The position numbers were made by a program, and so were the translations under genes. Under the pieces are notes generated by a model. That model saw only the letters and a list, made by a program, of their open reading frames with translations. It did not search any database and was not told where the DNA came from. A DNA stretch of 64,000 bases from Verrucomicrobiia bacterium (GTDB lineage: Bacteria > Verrucomicrobiota > Verrucomicrobiia > Verrucomicrobiales > Akkermansiaceae), in contig JAUIJD010000005.1 in assembly GCA_030431475.1 (NCBI GenBank), positions 1-64,000 of the forward strand, in the 5' to 3' direction. This document shows, in pieces, positions 49,705 through 57,743 of the stretch (positions within the stretch are counted from its first letter, which is position 1; the number at the start of each line of letters is the position of its first letter).

Positions 49705-50951
49705 CGTGGTTTGAGGAAGGTGCCGCGGGTGGTTGGGGTGACTTTTTGGCCGCGGAGGTAGGTGGCGGCGATGCGGTGCCGCGGGGTGAGGCCGAGATAG
49801 GGGGAGATCGGATGGCGGGTGAGAAGGTCGGCGGCGTCGATGCTGTGGGGCGCGGCTTCGACGAGGATGAAGTCGGCATCGTGGCCGGGGGTGAGGCGGC
49901 CCTTGCCGGCAAGGCGAAAGCGGTCGGCGACCTTCGAGCTGAGCTGGGGAAGGATGTCGAGGGAGCGGTCGAGGAGCAGCGGGAGGCCGTGCTGGATGCC
50001 GGCGATGCCGCCCCAGATGGCGAAGAGATCGTCGCCGGTCTTCATGTCGGGCGGGGCGGGGGAGTGGTCGGAGCCGAGGGTGTCGATCCCGCCGTCGAGG
50101 AGCCGGCGCCAGAGGGTTTCCACGGTGTTCGTCGTACGCAGCGGCGGGGCGCACTTGGCGGCGGCGCCGATGCGGATGGCGTCGTCGCGGTCGAGCAGCA
50201 GGTAGTGAGGGCACGTTTCGACGGTGACGTCGACGCCGCGGCTTTTCGCGTCGGCGATGAGGTCGATGCCCTCGGGGCAGGTCACGTGGACGACGTGCAG
50301 GGCGCAGCCGGTCTCGCCGGCGAGCTCGAGGGCGAGGCGGATGGCCTTGGTTTCAAAAGTGACGGGGCGCGAGTCGAGCCACGCGCGCATGTCGGTGCCG
50401 GCCGTTTCGACCGGGTGCGGGAGCTCGGCGTGGACGGCGACCGGAAGACCGCGCTGCACCGCGATCTCCATGCCGGCCTTGAGTGTGGCGGGATCGGCGG
50501 CAGGAAATTCGTCGAGACCCGAGGGGCACATGAAGGCCTTGAAGCCGATCGCGCCGGCGTCGGCCATGGCGTCGAGATGGGGAAGGGCTTCGGGTGTCAG
50601 GCCTCCCCAGAGGGCGAAGTCGAGCACGCTCTTCTCTTCGGCGATGCGGCGTTTCTCCCGGAAGGCCTCGGCGGTGACGACCGGGGGCGAGGAGTTGAGC
50701 GGCATGTCGAAAAAGGCACAGCCACCGCCCGCGGCGAGCGCGCGTGAGCCGGTGGAGAGGCCCTCCCAGTCGGCGCGGCCGGGCTCATTGAAATGGACGT
50801 GGGCGTCGATCCAGGCGGGCAGCAGGAGGGCGTCGCCGGCATCGATCTCCTCGCGCGCGCTGCCTCCGGGTTCCACAACCCTGCCTTCGGCAACCGCCAG
50901 GGAAATGCGGGAGCCGTCGGGCGAGCGGGCGTGGACGAGGAGGTCGAGCAT
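49689..50951 (-). CDS. allB: Allantoinase AllB
   Basis: A 420-residue cyclic amidohydrolase that opens allantoin to allantoate. The metal site is complete: DAHVHFNEPG (H51, H53), the carboxylated lysine K138 in GFKAFMCPSG, AVHAE, HVVHVT and GSDHSPAP. The FNEPGR signature is the allantoinase form and separates it from dihydropyrimidinase. One base from the next gene upstream, so part of the uraH-led operon. Confidence 0.95.
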   Translation of the reverse strand: MLDLLVHARSPDGSRISLAVAEGRVVEPGGSAREEIDAGDALLLPAWIDAHVHFNEPGRADWEGLSTGSRALAAGGGCAFFDMPLNSSPPVVTAEAFREKRRIAEEKSVLDFALWGGLTPEALPHLDAMADAGAIGFKAFMCPSGLDEFPAADPATLKAGMEIAVQRGLPVAVHAELPHPVETAGTDMRAWLDSRPVTFETKAIRLALELAGETGCALHVVHVTCPEGIDLIADAKSRGVDVTVETCPHYLLLDRDDAIRIGAAAKCAPPLRTTNTVETLWRRLLDGGIDTLGSDHSPAPPDMKTGDDLFAIWGGIAGIQHGLPLLLDRSLDILPQLSSKVADRFRLAGKGRLTPGHDADFILVEAAPHSIDAADLLTRHPISPYLGLTPRHRIAATYLRGQKVTPTTRGTFLKPRITDH

Positions 50952-50952
50952 G

Positions 50953-52161
50953 TCAGAGACGGGCGAGGAAGCGGGTGAGGATGTGGATGCCGGTGGCGAT
51001 GTCCTCGGGCGAGGCGAACTCGTCGGGGTGATGGGAGAGGCCTTCGCGGCAGCGGAGGAAGAGCATCGCGATGGGGCCGAGCTTCGACAGCGCCACCGCG
51101 TCGTGGCCGGCGCCGGAGGGCATCGAGCGGCGGCTGCCGCTGACCGATTCGAGCGCCTCGAGCAAGGCGTCGGTGAGCGCGGGGTCGCAGGGAGCGGAGG
51201 GGTCGTCCTGGACCAGTTTCCAGTGGAAGCCGAGACCGCGCTCCGTCGCGATGGCGGCGAACTTTTCCTCGAGGGCTGTGAGATGGTGGAGCCGGCGCTC
51301 GTCCCCGGGGTGGCGCAGGTCGATGGTGAAGCGCGCGGATCCAGGAATGCAGTTCGAGGCGCCGGGGTGGATGGAGATGCTGCCGACGGTGATCACCAGC
51401 GGTGGATCGGCACAGGCGATGGCCTCGGCCTCGAGGATGCAGGCGGCGGCTCCGCCAAGGGCATCGCGGCGGAGCGGCATGGGCGTGGTGCCGGCATGGT
51501 CGGCGAGGCCGTCGAGCGAGACGGTCACCCGTGCCTGGCCGGAGATCGCGGAGACGACGCAGGCGGGCTCGCCGGCCTCCTCGAGCACGCGGCCCTGCTC
51601 GATGTGGAGTTCGACGTAGCCGCAGGTGCTACGAGGCTCGTAGTGGATGGTGGTGGCGCCCTCGTGCCAGCCTTCCTTCTCGATCGCCTCGGCGATGCTG
51701 CGGCCGGAGGCATCGGGGGTGGCGAGGGTTTCCGCGTCGAGTGGTCCGGTGACCGAGCGCGAGCCGAGGTAGGTGGTGTGAAAGCGGACGCCTTCCTCGT
51801 CGGAGAAGCCGAGCAGATGGATGGGGTGTGCGGGCGGCTCCGGCAGCGACTCGATCGCGGCGAGGGCGGCGATGATGCCGAGGGCTCCGTCGTATTTTCC
51901 GGCGTCGATCACGGTGTCGAGATGCGAGCCGAGGAGCAGCGGCTTCGCCGTGGGATCGGTGCCCGGGAGGATGCCGCGGATCGTTCCATCGGCGGCGTGG
52001 GAGGTCTCCATGCCGGCGGCTTCCATCCAGGCACCGACGGTCTCGGCGGCGACGCGGTTGGCGGGCGAGAGGAAGGTGCGGACCAGACGTGACGGGTCGT
52101 CGGAGATCCGGCCGAGGATCTCGAGGCGTTCGAGCGCGGTCTGGATCGGATCGGGCATCAT
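50953..52161 (-). CDS. allC: Allantoate amidohydrolase AllC (M20 family)
   Basis: A 402-residue hydantoinase/carbamoylase-family enzyme. Metal-binding blocks: GSHLDTVIDAGKYDG, GFSDEEGVRFHT, ELHIEQGRVLEE and GAGHDA. It would convert allantoate to ureidoglycine with release of CO2 and ammonia. It sits between uraH and allB. The start overlaps the uraH stop by one base (TGATG); a second ATG follows directly. The assignment of this rather than the other paralogue as AllC is by neighbourhood. Confidence 0.87.
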   Translation of the reverse strand: MMPDPIQTALERLEILGRISDDPSRLVRTFLSPANRVAAETVGAWMEAAGMETSHAADGTIRGILPGTDPTAKPLLLGSHLDTVIDAGKYDGALGIIAALAAIESLPEPPAHPIHLLGFSDEEGVRFHTTYLGSRSVTGPLDAETLATPDASGRSIAEAIEKEGWHEGATTIHYEPRSTCGYVELHIEQGRVLEEAGEPACVVSAISGQARVTVSLDGLADHAGTTPMPLRRDALGGAAACILEAEAIACADPPLVITVGSISIHPGASNCIPGSARFTIDLRHPGDERRLHHLTALEEKFAAIATERGLGFHWKLVQDDPSAPCDPALTDALLEALESVSGSRRSMPSGAGHDAVALSKLGPIAMLFLRCREGLSHHPDEFASPEDIATGIHILTRFLARL

Positions 52162-52484
52162 CAGCTCCCGCGGTAGGTCGAGTAGGACCAGGGCGTGAAA
52201 ACGAGGGGGACGTGGTACGACTCGCCGGCGCGGATTCTGAAATCGACCGGGACCTCGTCGAGGAAGGGGCTCTCGACGCCGCGGCTGCGGAAGTACTCGC
52301 CGACGGCGAAGACCAGGCGGTAGCGGCCGGGGGCGGGGTCGGTGAGCAATGGCTGGTCGCAGCGACCGTCGGCGTTGGTGGTGCCCTCGGTCAGCAGTTC
52401 GTCGCCGCGCAGCAGGCGCACGCCGAGGCCGGACGCCGGTCGTCCGGAAGCGGTGTCGAGGGCGTGGGTGGTGAGTTTCTCCAT
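52161..52484 (-). CDS. uraH: 5-hydroxyisourate hydrolase UraH (transthyretin-like)
   Basis: A 107-residue transthyretin-like hydrolase that turns 5-hydroxyisourate into OHCU. The N-terminal signature KLTTHALDTASGRPA and the C-terminal YRGS tetrapeptide of the family are both present, with FRIRAGESYHVPLV between. The start MEKLTTH at 52484 was chosen over 52520 as the family starts there. First gene of the minus-strand purine operon; 95 bases separate it from the divergent add gene. Confidence 0.96.
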   Translation of the reverse strand: MEKLTTHALDTASGRPASGLGVRLLRGDELLTEGTTNADGRCDQPLLTDPAPGRYRLVFAVGEYFRSRGVESPFLDEVPVDFRIRAGESYHVPLVFTPWSYSTYRGS

Positions 52485-52562
52485 TCGATCCAATTCAGCA
52501 AATGGCGGGCCGGACGACAAGAAACCCGTCCTTCGAAATTGAGAGGCCGAACGGGCCGGGAT

Positions 52563-52572
52563 CTGCTAGAGT
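52563..52572 (+). promoter_or_regulatory. Possible extended -10 for add, leaderless
   Basis: CTGCTAGAGT: an extended -10 (TGnTAGAGT) ending seven bases before the add ATG, with no clear -35 at standard spacing. If real, the add-pucG transcript starts at or next to the ATG. Confidence 0.3.
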
Positions 52573-52579
52573 GCCTGCC

Positions 52580-53752
52580 ATGATCGAGCAGAGGTATCCC
52601 GACGAGCGTCCGGTCTGTCCCTTGCCGGAAGGTGAGGGTCTGGTGAGGGCGCTGGACTTCCGGCGTCTGCCGAAGGTGCTGTTGCACGAGCACCTTGATG
52701 GCGGCTTGCGTCCGGCGACGGTGGTCGAGTTGGCACGGGAGGCCGGTTACGGGGCGCTTCCGACCGAGGATCCGTCGGCCCTGGCGGACTGGTTCCATCG
52801 CGGGGCGCAACGGGGGAATCTTCCCGAGTATCTCGAGGGTTTCGCCCACACCATCGCGGTGATGCAGCAGCGCGACGCGTTGGAGCGGGTGGCCTTCGAG
52901 TTCATCGAGGACATGGCGGCCGACGGGGTGGTGTATGCCGAGGTGAGGTTTGCGCCGGTGTTCCATACCGGCGCGGGACTGAGTCAGGACGAGGTGGTCG
53001 AGACCGTGATCGCCGGCCTGGAGCGCGGGCATCGCGAGACGGGGGTCGAGTGGGGGCTGATCATCTGCGCGATGCGCGACCGCACCGACTCGCTGGAAGC
53101 CGCCGAGCTGGCGATCCGCTGGCGTGACCGCGGGGTCGTCGGATTCGATCTGGCCGGCGGTGAGGCGGGGCATCCGCCGAAGAAGCATCTCGAGTCCTTC
53201 CAGGCGATTCACCGGGCGAACTTCGCGATCACCATTCATGCCGGCGAGGCCTTCGGGCCCGAGTCAATCTGGCAGGCCCTGCAGTGGTGCGGTGCCCACC
53301 GCCTGGGTCACGGGACGCGCCTGCTCGATGACATTGGGATTGCGGAGGATGGATCGATGAGGTGCGGGACGCTCGCGCAGTACATCCTCGACCGGCGCAT
53401 TCCGCTCGAGATGTGCCTTTCCAGCAACGTGCACACCGGCGCGTGTCCCTCGATCGGCGAGCATCCCTTTCCGCTCTTCCACCGGGAGGGTTTCCGGGTA
53501 TTTCTCAACACCGACGACCGCTTGATGAGCGACACCGAGATGTCGAAAGAGGTTGCGCTGGCGACCGAGGCCTTCGGTTTGACGCTCGTGGATCTGGAGA
53601 AGATGACCATGAACGCAATGAAGAGTGCCTTCTGCCCTCACGCGCAGCGGGTCGGGTTGATCCACCGCAGGCTGCTGCCGGGGTATGCGATGATCTTCGC
53701 GGAGTTGACGGCGAGGGCGTTTTCCGGCGAATTCTCCGAAGCACCGAGATGA
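52580..53752 (+). CDS. add: Adenosine deaminase
   Basis: A 390-residue zinc-dependent deaminase that makes inosine from (deoxy)adenosine and so feeds purines to xanthine dehydrogenase. VLLHEHLDGGLRPATVVELA holds the HxH zinc site. ITIHAGEAFGP has the third histidine with the catalytic glutamate region (HAGE), HRLGHGTRL another active-site histidine and FLNTDDRLMS the aspartate pair. The KVLLHxHLDGGLRP form resembles actinobacterial enzymes. The next gene, pucG, overlaps by four bases. Confidence 0.93.
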   Translation: MIEQRYPDERPVCPLPEGEGLVRALDFRRLPKVLLHEHLDGGLRPATVVELAREAGYGALPTEDPSALADWFHRGAQRGNLPEYLEGFAHTIAVMQQRDALERVAFEFIEDMAADGVVYAEVRFAPVFHTGAGLSQDEVVETVIAGLERGHRETGVEWGLIICAMRDRTDSLEAAELAIRWRDRGVVGFDLAGGEAGHPPKKHLESFQAIHRANFAITIHAGEAFGPESIWQALQWCGAHRLGHGTRLLDDIGIAEDGSMRCGTLAQYILDRRIPLEMCLSSNVHTGACPSIGEHPFPLFHREGFRVFLNTDDRLMSDTEMSKEVALATEAFGLTLVDLEKMTMNAMKSAFCPHAQRVGLIHRRLLPGYAMIFAELTARAFSGEFSEAPR

Positions 53753-54852
53753 TGACGAACTACCCTGAGAGAATCCTGATGGGGCCCGGGCCGAGCTCCG
53801 TTTCCCAACGAGTCCTGCGAGCCCTGGGCGCGCCCACGATGGGGCATCTGGACCCCCGTTACATCGAGCTGATGGACGAGACCTGTGAGATGCTGCGGGC
53901 GGTCTATCAGACCGAGAACCCCCTGACCTTTCCGGTGTCCGCGACCGGAATGGCGGGCATGGAGTGTGTGGTGACGAACCTGATGGAGCCCGGAGACGAG
54001 GCGATCGTCTGCGTCAACGGGGTCTTCGGCACGCGCATGGTCGACGTCATGGAGCGATGCGGGGTGACGGTGCACCGTCTCGAGACCGATTGGGGCAAGG
54101 TCTTCAGCGAGGAGGACGTGGCGGACGAGATCCAGCGGCATCCGAAGGCGAAGGTGATCGGGATCGTGCATGCCGAGACCTCGACCGGCGCGCACCAGCC
54201 GCTGGAGGGCATCTCGAAGATCGCGCATGAGGAAGGCATCATGCTGGTGGTGGATGCCGTGACCTCGCTCGGCGGACATCCGGTGAAGGTCGACGAGTGG
54301 CAGATCGATGCAATCTACTCGGGGACGCAGAAATGCCTGTCATGCCCGCCCGGACTGTCTCCGGTGTCCTTTTCACCGCGCGCCGTGGAAGTGATCGAGA
54401 GCCGGAAGACGAAGCCGCAGAGCTGGTATCTCGATGTGACCATGCTCAAGGACTACTACCTCGGGAAGAGCAAGCGGGCCTACCACCACACCGCTCCGGT
54501 GAACATGGTGTATGCCCTCCACGAGTCGCTGGCCATCATCCTCGAGGAGGGCCTCGAGGCACGATTCGCCCGTCATGAAAGGCAGCACCGCCGCTTGCGT
54601 GCGGGACTCGACGAGCTGGGCATCGGCTACATCCCCGAGCATTCGCTCCACACGCTGAACTGCGTGCGGATTCCCGACGGGGCCGACGATGCGGCGGTGA
54701 GGGCGAGCCTTCTCGACACCTACAACATCGAGATCGGCGCCGGTCTCGGTCCGTTCGCCGGCAAGGCCTGGCGGATCGGCCTGATGGGGCACTCGGCGAC
54801 GCAGGCCAACGTGGACCTCCTGCTGGCGGCACTGGTCGACTGCCTCGAGTAG
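53749..54852 (+). CDS. pucG: (S)-ureidoglycine-glyoxylate aminotransferase PucG-like
   Basis: A 367-residue class V, PLP-dependent aminotransferase of the alanine-glyoxylate/serine-pyruvate group. MGPGPSSVSQRVL starts the family fold; the PLP lysine is K195 in YSGTQKCLSCPPG, with D169 in VVDAVTSLGG. In a purine cluster the best guess is PucG, which moves the amino group of ureidoglycine to glyoxylate, giving oxalurate and glycine. Alanine-glyoxylate aminotransferase is the main alternative. Overlaps add by ATGA. Confidence 0.8.
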   Translation: MMTNYPERILMGPGPSSVSQRVLRALGAPTMGHLDPRYIELMDETCEMLRAVYQTENPLTFPVSATGMAGMECVVTNLMEPGDEAIVCVNGVFGTRMVDVMERCGVTVHRLETDWGKVFSEEDVADEIQRHPKAKVIGIVHAETSTGAHQPLEGISKIAHEEGIMLVVDAVTSLGGHPVKVDEWQIDAIYSGTQKCLSCPPGLSPVSFSPRAVEVIESRKTKPQSWYLDVTMLKDYYLGKSKRAYHHTAPVNMVYALHESLAIILEEGLEARFARHERQHRRLRAGLDELGIGYIPEHSLHTLNCVRIPDGADDAAVRASLLDTYNIEIGAGLGPFAGKAWRIGLMGHSATQANVDLLLAALVDCLE

Positions 54853-54862
54853 TCCCTGCCGT

Positions 54863-55933
54863 TCAGCGGATCTGTTTCTCCGGAAGCCGGCGGGTGATGG
54901 TCGGCACGATTTCCTCGAGTTCGTTGACCACGACGAACTCGCCGGGCCGGCAAAGACCGTCGAGCAGATCGATGAGCGGATCCCAGAAGCCGACGCCGGC
55001 GGCGTTGCGGCGGTTGAAGATGACCACGGGCTTGCCGTCCATGAGCGGGTTGCCCTGGTGGCGGAAGATCATCAGGGCGAGCAGTTCCTGCACCGTGCCG
55101 GCACCGCCCGGGAAGATCACGAAGGCATCCGAGTTCTCGATCATTACCTCCATGCGGGTGTAGATGTCGGGTCGGAGCCAGAAGCAGGAAAGGCCCTCGG
55201 GAAGTCCCTCGAGTTCGATGATGTGGGGGACGTTCGAGCCGGCGGTCCAGCCGTCGGCCCCGACCGAGCCGCGGACCACCGCTCCCATGATGCCCGACTT
55301 GCCGGCTCCGGAAACGCAGCCGAGCCGGTTGAGGGCGAGCTGGCGTCCGAGCTCCTCGCCGTCCTCGAGGTACGAGGGTTCCTCAAGGGTCGCGGAACAG
55401 AAGACGCAGACGTTGCCGAGAAGATCGTCGGGAGCGGGGATGTCGGCGAGTTCGGTCGGCCCGGGGGACTCGATGGCTTCGCGTCCTGGATCGGGCATGC
55501 CTTTCTCGGCAACAGCTTCGAGCGCGCCGAGAACGGCTTCGGGGGAGTCGACGGTGAGGAGAAACTCTCGGTAGTTCTGCTTCACCGTGCCCATCCGGTG
55601 GAGATGGGAAATGACGCCGAAGAGCGGATCCCAGGAGTAGTCGGTGTTGAGGATGATGGTCGGCTTGCCGGAGAGGTGGCGGTCGAGCGTCTGGTAGCCG
55701 ACGAAGATCGAGACGGCCTTGAACATGTCCTCGAGCGTCGCGCCCGGGGTGAAGACGAAGGCGTCGGACTCGATGATCTTCTGCTCGATGTTGCCCAGCG
55801 TGATGCGCTGGTCGCCGTTGGAGTTGTAGATGTCCCAGCCGGCTCCGAAAAGCAGGTAGAGGAGCTTGGCGCGGACCGCGCGGCCGGGATCTTCCGTGCC
55901 GGAAACGGTTCCGGAGAGTCGGACTTTTGGCAT
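54863..55933 (-). CDS. LOG-family protein with two tandem Rossmann-like halves
   Basis: A 356-residue protein. The C-terminal half (about 168-350) is a LOG/lysine-decarboxylase-like domain with PGGAGTVQELLAL, the phosphoribohydrolase signature (PGGxGTxxE), and GAGKSGIMGAV. The N-terminal half has the same spacing (IIESDAFVFTPGATLEDMFK, then SGKPTIILNTDYSWDPLFG against DGKPVVIFNRR and GFWDPL) but lacks the catalytic Arg/Glu residues. LOG proteins split nucleoside 5'-monophosphates into base and ribose 5-phosphate, which fits a salvage cluster. Convergent with pucG. Confidence 0.8.
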   Translation of the reverse strand: MPKVRLSGTVSGTEDPGRAVRAKLLYLLFGAGWDIYNSNGDQRITLGNIEQKIIESDAFVFTPGATLEDMFKAVSIFVGYQTLDRHLSGKPTIILNTDYSWDPLFGVISHLHRMGTVKQNYREFLLTVDSPEAVLGALEAVAEKGMPDPGREAIESPGPTELADIPAPDDLLGNVCVFCSATLEEPSYLEDGEELGRQLALNRLGCVSGAGKSGIMGAVVRGSVGADGWTAGSNVPHIIELEGLPEGLSCFWLRPDIYTRMEVMIENSDAFVIFPGGAGTVQELLALMIFRHQGNPLMDGKPVVIFNRRNAAGVGFWDPLIDLLDGLCRPGEFVVVNELEEIVPTITRRLPEKQIR

Positions 55934-56012
55934 GATGATGGTTCGGGTGAAGGTGGCCGGGAGGTCGAATCGACTCGCCCGCGGCGGCGTGAGTAGCGAT
56001 TATCATGCCGCA

Positions 56013-56450
56013 ATGGACGAATTCCTCAACCACGCGATTCGGGAGGCCCGCCAGGGGCTCGATGAAGGAGGGATCCCGATCGGCAGCGTGCTGGTCCACC
56101 GCGGCGAGGTGATCGGGGCCGGCCACAACCGCCGGGTTCAGCAGGGCAGCGTGGTGCTGCACGGGGAGATGGACGCGCTGGAGAAGGCCGGACGGCATCC
56201 GGCCCCGGTGTATCGGGAGAGCGTGATCTACACCACGCTCTCACCCTGCTCGATGTGCAGCGGCGCGATCCTGCTCTACGGGATCCCGAAGGTGGTGGTC
56301 GGAGAGAACCGCAGCTTCATGGGCGAGGAAGCGTGGCTGCGGAGCCGCGGCGTCGAGGTGGAGGTGGTGGATGACGAGGCCTGCGTGGCGATGATGCGCG
56401 ACTTCATGCGCGAGCGGCCGGAGCTGTGGAATGAGGACATCGGGGTGTGA
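56013..56450 (+). CDS. Cytosine deaminase of the yeast FCY1 type
   Basis: A 145-residue zinc deaminase. The zinc site is H50-G-E52 and S-P-C79-S-M-C82. YGIPKVVVGENRSFMGEE and the C-terminal VVDDEACVAMMRDFMRERPELW-like tail ending EDIG match the small fungal-type cytosine deaminase, not the large amidohydrolase CodA and not guanine deaminase. It would turn cytosine to uracil and ammonia. The ATG at 56013 was chosen; the frame upstream overlaps the divergent LOG gene start. Confidence 0.85.
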   Translation: MDEFLNHAIREARQGLDEGGIPIGSVLVHRGEVIGAGHNRRVQQGSVVLHGEMDALEKAGRHPAPVYRESVIYTTLSPCSMCSGAILLYGIPKVVVGENRSFMGEEAWLRSRGVEVEVVDDEACVAMMRDFMRERPELWNEDIGV

Positions 56451-56488
56451 GCCCCGGTTGATCGGAAAGGCGTGACGATAGGGGATTC

Positions 56489-56575
56489 ACCGCCAGGACG
56501 CCAAGGTCGCGAAGCTCGACTGATGAGATGAGAGATGCCGATGCTCTACCTTTGCGATCTTTGCGCCTTGGCGGT
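56489..56575. repeat. Imperfect inverted repeat of the ACCGCCAAG type
   Basis: Left arm 56489-56514 and right arm 56550-56575 match in 21 of 26 positions when one is reversed; core ACCGCCA and TCGC. Fills most of the 193-base spacer between the cytosine deaminase and the ThuA gene. No gene seen. Confidence 0.6.
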
Positions 56576-56643
56576 TCCAAGTTCTTCGTCAGGAATCCTC
56601 CACTTGATTTAGCGAGATCGCATGCAGTCCGCGCTGCCGTAAG

Positions 56644-57396
56644 TCAGCGGCCGCCGACGTAGTTCACGGCGTTGATGAGCAGTTTCTGGAACGCCTTGTT
56701 CTCGTGGGCGCGGTGGTCGTGGCCGAGGGTGATGCAGATGATCTTCGCCTTCGGGTCCTTCACTTCCCAGACGCTGGGGATGGGGCCATCGGTCTGGTCG
56801 GGTTGGTTCTCGCAGCAGACGTGGACGCGGTCCTTGGCTTCGAGCTGAAAGCGGTAGTTCTCGTCCCAGATGTCGAAGGTGCCCGGGACGCCGTCGGTGA
56901 CGGAGTGATCGGGATCCTTGACGGTGACTTCAAAGTCGCCCTTGCCGTGGCTCGGGGTGCGGCCGCCGATGAAGCGCTCGTTGTAGCCCTTCCACGGGTG
57001 GACCCAGGTGGCGGCGTGGAGCATGACGAGGCCCTTGCCGGCGTCGGCGAACTCGTTGAGGGCCTTCTGGAATTTGGGGCGGCCCCATTGCTGGTGGTTG
57101 CCGCTGAAGACGAGGACGTCCGCCGCCTTGAGGAAGGCCATGGCTTCCTCGAAGTTCGGCGTGGCGACGACGTCGACCTTCTCGATCCCGGCCTCAAGGG
57201 TTTTCGAGTCGGTATGGAGGAAGTCCTTCGGGAAGTGGTGGGACGAGCCGGAGCCGACGATGGCGACGCGCAGGGTGCCCGTGGCGACCACGCGTTCGAA
57301 GCGTTGGTTCATGGGCTCGATGCTGTCGGGCGGCGGGAACCCGTCGGCGAAGAGCGGCAGGCAGAGGGCGGTGGTGAGGAGGAGGATGGATTTCAT
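56644..57396 (-). CDS. Secreted ThuA-like protein
   Basis: A 250-residue protein with signal peptide (about 1-17) and a ThuA-like fold: AIVGSGSSHHFPKDF, ADVLVFSGNHQQW, GKGLVMLHAATWVHPW and ICITLGHDHRAHEN. No fused heme domain, unlike the larger proteins nearby. A 7-nt tandem array lies directly before its ATG. Exact substrate unknown. Confidence 0.85.
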   Translation of the reverse strand: MKSILLLTTALCLPLFADGFPPPDSIEPMNQRFERVVATGTLRVAIVGSGSSHHFPKDFLHTDSKTLEAGIEKVDVVATPNFEEAMAFLKAADVLVFSGNHQQWGRPKFQKALNEFADAGKGLVMLHAATWVHPWKGYNERFIGGRTPSHGKGDFEVTVKDPDHSVTDGVPGTFDIWDENYRFQLEAKDRVHVCCENQPDQTDGPIPSVWEVKDPKAKIICITLGHDHRAHENKAFQKLLINAVNYVGGR

Positions 57397-57397
57397 G

Positions 57398-57456
57398 GGA
57401 TGGAGGATGGAGGATGGAGGATGGAGGATGGAGGATGGTGGATGGTGGATGGTGGG
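57398..57456. repeat. Heptamer tandem repeat (GGATGGA type)
   Basis: About eight 7-nt units, GGATGGA changing to GGATGGT at the right end, beginning one base after the ATG of the ThuA gene on its upstream side, so it forms the mRNA leader (TCCATCC repeats). Confidence 0.8.
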
Positions 57457-57461
57457 AGAAA

Positions 57462-57605
57462 GCCCCGGAGGGGCGTCGGCAAGTCGCCACGGGGTTCACC
57501 CCGTGGGAAAGGGCGACGGCTTGTCTCCAAGCCCCGGAGGGGCGGAGGCGGATGAGGTCACGAGATCGATGGGGGTTCGGGAATTCGCCTGCGCCCCTTC
57601 GGGGC
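57462..57605. repeat. Cluster of GC palindromes
   Basis: GCCCC-GGA-GGGGC (57462-57474 and 57531-57543), CCACGGGG-TTCA-CCCCGTGG (57487-57506) and GCCCC-TTC-GGGGC (57593-57605). The types match those beside the RAYT unit at 40431-40486. No gene in this spacer (57397-57743). Confidence 0.75.
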
Positions 57606-57644
57606 TTGAAATGTGGGCTGGGGACTGGGGGCTGGACTTGTGCT

Positions 57645-57732
57645 GCGGCTTGAAAAGCCGCTCTCCCCATTTTGGGGCGCGGCGGGAGCCACGCGGTCCG
57701 GCCGGGGGGTGGGGGCCGATTTCATCATCGGC
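57645..57732. repeat. Three consecutive hairpins with CTCC/GGTCC trailers
   Basis: GCGGCTT-GAA-AAGCCGC (57645-57661, then TCTCC), GCGCGGC-GGGA-GCCACGC (57677-57694, one mismatch, then GGTCC) and GCCGATTTCATCATCGGC (57715-57732, then GCTCC), just beyond the end of the 1238-residue gene. Confidence 0.75.
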
Positions 57733-57743
57733 GCTCCGGATGG

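Noticed and set aside
53362-53748. N-terminal extension of PucG into add
   Set aside because: The extension is in another frame of add; the overlapping ATGA start at 53749 gives the family start.
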